From assembly GCA_026413225.1 (NCBI GenBank), contig CM048553.1, forward strand, positions 140,376,690 through 140,440,689: a stretch of 64,000 nucleotides of DNA, in the 5' to 3' direction. Of the stretch, positions 61,606 through 64,000 are shown piece by piece; positions within the stretch are counted from its first letter, which is position 1; each line of letters starts with the position of its first letter. Position numbers and translations under genes: made by a program. The notes beneath the pieces are model-generated. The model was not told where the DNA came from. It made no database searches and saw nothing but the letters and a program-made list of their open reading frames with translations. This DNA is from Otis tarda. Its lineage: Eukaryota > Chordata > Aves > Otidiformes > Otididae.

Positions 61606-64000
61606 GTAAGTGAAGATGTTTTTCACTCATTCTAAAAGGCAAATATTGTTAGATGTGGTAATAGTATGGGTGTGCTACATTACGTGCTAATCAAGAGAGC
61701 TTTTGCCATAGCAGTCTGACTAATATGGTGACCACTGCAGCAGAACACCGGATCTTTGGTGTTCACAGGAGCCTTTGCTGCAAGGCAGGTACGTCATCCC
61801 TAGTGCGGCATCCATGATGAGTGTCTCACCACTGGGGTTCTCTGCCATCCACAAGCAGTGATACTACCCACCTGGCATGCCAGGCAGTGCCCTGGACATA
61901 CCTGCTAAGGACAGATATTCGATATAGAGATTTGGGAACACTAGGAACGTCATCAAAAATTCTAAGAAAACGATTAAAAAAAATCTCAAACCTATCTCTT
62001 CAAAATACAGAAATCTATCCTCCTGAGAAATACAATGGTAATAATTGGTTATATTATATTTTTATTTACATATATTCTGTATTTTTAACCAATTTTATAG
62101 TGCCGATGGTGTTCTGGAAGGAAAATGTGTCCCCTTTACAAAAGGATGTAGCTGTAGTGATGTCTGCCTTTCTGTTTCTATGTGCCTTGTCGGATGATAT
62201 GCTGAAATATAACTGAAAACTGGTGACTTTTCATTTAAAGTATGTCTGGGCAGACATCCATCCTCTAGGACATCTGTACCACAAATCAGAAACTTTTCAG
62301 TTGTTTAGCAGAATCAACTGAAAATTTCCAAAACTTTTCAAGAAAATAAAAGATCCCTCTCTTCTTTGCAAAACATTTTCTATTTTATGATAGCCTGCCT
62401 TAAGAACCATGGCTGATGGCCCACAACACAGAGAAAATAGCCACACGTTAGAAGATACTGCATATCTTTTTTTCTGTTCTTGTTTTAGTGACTTGATACA
62501 TCAGTCATAACTTGATACATGATTATCTCAAGGGTGCCATTACAATGAAATATAAATGAGAGTGGTGGAAGACTGGATCAGGTTGCCCAGAGAGGTGGTA
62601 GGTGTCCCATCCCTGGAACCATTCAAGGACAGGTTGGACAGGGCTCTGAGCAACCTGATCTGGTTGGAGATGTCCCTGCTCCTTGCAGGGGGGTTGGACT
62701 AGATGACCTTTAAAGGTCCCTTCCAACCCAAACTATTCTATGATTCTATAAAGAAAGTGGTTTAAAAATATTAAAAACAAAACCAAAGATTTATACACTA
62801 ACTAGTGAGATCAGAGAAAGTACTTGGAGGATTTACAGGACTGAAGAAGGAAAGTACAAGCCAACCTTGCTTACTTGCTGAATGAAGCCTCCATTCTAGA
62901 TTGCTTACACTGATATTTGTAATGCTACAAGCCAAATCCATCCCCTGTGTAATTGCAGTGTATGCTATGTAGTAATGCTGAATATGAAATTGGCCTTGAA
63001 TGCTTTATCACTGGTATCTCCAAGTCTTTAAAAAGCAACAGACCTCAGCATGACTGTTCCATTCATTAAATTGAATCAGCTTCTGGTGAATATTTTACTT
63101 TTCTGCAGTGGTAGGCAGATTCATGATGAAAAGTAAGGAGATGCTTACGTTAAACGTTGAAGAGATGGCAAATGCATATTTTATGATGTTATCAGGCCCA
63201 GGATTCTTCAGCAAAAAGGTTAAAGTTGCAGTTTAGTATGTAGCTGTTATTACCCCATGATAACAAAGAGATATCAAACCTCCTCACCCTGAAACCAACC
63301 AGCTGAGAAGGCAGCTTCTGCTCTTGAATCTTATGAAAGAGCATGAAATACTATAAAGCTAATAGTTTTATTACGAATCACAAAATCAGTACTAGTTGTG
63401 GACACTTTCTAAGCCAGAACTGATACAAAAAGAAATGTTGTATCAGAGCATATCTTCACAATAATAAATAAAACAATTATTAACAACTGCTGGAAAAGGG
63501 AATATTGACAATCACTATGTTTTGTATTCATCGCTTGTTTAAAATCTTTCCAGTGAGAGGGCTGTGAACCACTTCCTCCTGCCCTGCTTTCAAAGTGAAG
63601 AAAACTATGAATCCTCTTTTACTTTCTCCCTAGCACCTCTGCTGGGGAAATGCTTGTCCTGAGTATCCCTGTTGTAAGGCTCCTTCTCTCCTAGCCCCAC
63701 AAATTATTTCTTTTCCCCTATTTTTCTTATCCTTGTAGGTCTAGGTGCCTTTGCAGTGCCTCCCAGCCCACTTAGAGTCCCTTAGAGTGCAAGAATCTCC
63801 TCTCAATGTGCTCTGAGAATTTTGATGAAACACAAGTACTTTCATTTTTCTAAAAAATCACTGCCATGTTTCAGGATTCTGCCCCATTTGCCGATACATA
63901 ACACGTCTCCACATCAATCTGGTAATCAGCTTTATTGCACACACACACAAACCAGGCACTTTCAGTACAACTCTGAGGCTGCCTTTTGTGATTCTCTTGG
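61606..64000 (+). other. MATN2: Intron within vWA2, incomplete
   Basis: It contains a plus-strand CR1 3' fragment (62558-62750) and otherwise unremarkable A+T-rich DNA. No exon encoding the rest of vWA2 (expected to begin near an I-x-M-Y-A-V-G-V-G-type strand) was seen, so the next exon lies beyond 64000. Confidence 0.65.
62558..62750 (+). mobile_element. CR1 LINE 3' end fragment, plus strand
   Basis: It contains 'ggttgcccagagaggtggt', 'aggttggacagggctctgag', 'ggttggactagatgacctt' and the terminal TATTCTATGATTCTATA. Same subfamily as 43026-43893 and 50058-50430, strongly 5' truncated. Confidence 0.93.

Noticed and set aside
61821-62216. 131-codon plus-strand frame after the vWA2 exon
   Set aside because: It does not encode the expected rest of vWA2 and has no acceptor leading into a conserved strand.

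Overview
The window is vertebrate genomic DNA, most likely from a bird. It holds about 64 kb of one plus-strand gene, matrilin-2 (MATN2), an extracellular-matrix adaptor protein. The avian assignment rests on several CR1 LINE copies with the typical ATTCTATG-type 3' ends, on much more decayed CR1/L3-like and MIR-like remnants, and on a compact intron layout. Another sauropsid cannot be excluded, and I do not name a species.

Layout. Positions 1-15 look like the end of a 5' UTR exon inside a CpG-rich segment (about 1-420). A 9 kb intron follows, then the signal-peptide exon (9029-9197, ATG at 9065), a 14 kb intron, and the exon for the first von Willebrand A (vWA) domain (23188-23757). From 28261 to 58358 there are nineteen EGF-like exons. 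Each is exactly 123 nt and in phase 1/1, if the EGF5 exon is counted at its expected boundary. Seven widely spaced exons (EGF1-7) are followed by two dense clusters: EGF8-12 (52123-53573) and EGF13-19 (56630-58358). The first part of the second vWA domain is at 61192-61605. The rest of that domain, the unique segment and the C-terminal coiled coil lie beyond the right edge.

Main observation. As I recall, mammalian matrilin-2 has ten EGF modules. This locus encodes nineteen, and the extra ones are near-copies of the most C-terminal module type. Paired residue signatures and one stretch of shared intron sequence suggest repeated tandem duplication, possibly including a six-exon block (EGF8-13 to EGF14-19). 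The EGF5 exon has no normal in-frame splice donor, so it may be skipped, spliced unusually, or affected by a one-base deletion or assembly error.

The rest is intron: six clear CR1 fragments, older LINE/SINE remnants, simple-sequence tracts, and two antisense open frames that I cannot identify. I see no second protein-coding gene that I can support, and no RNA gene, CRISPR array or prokaryotic feature.
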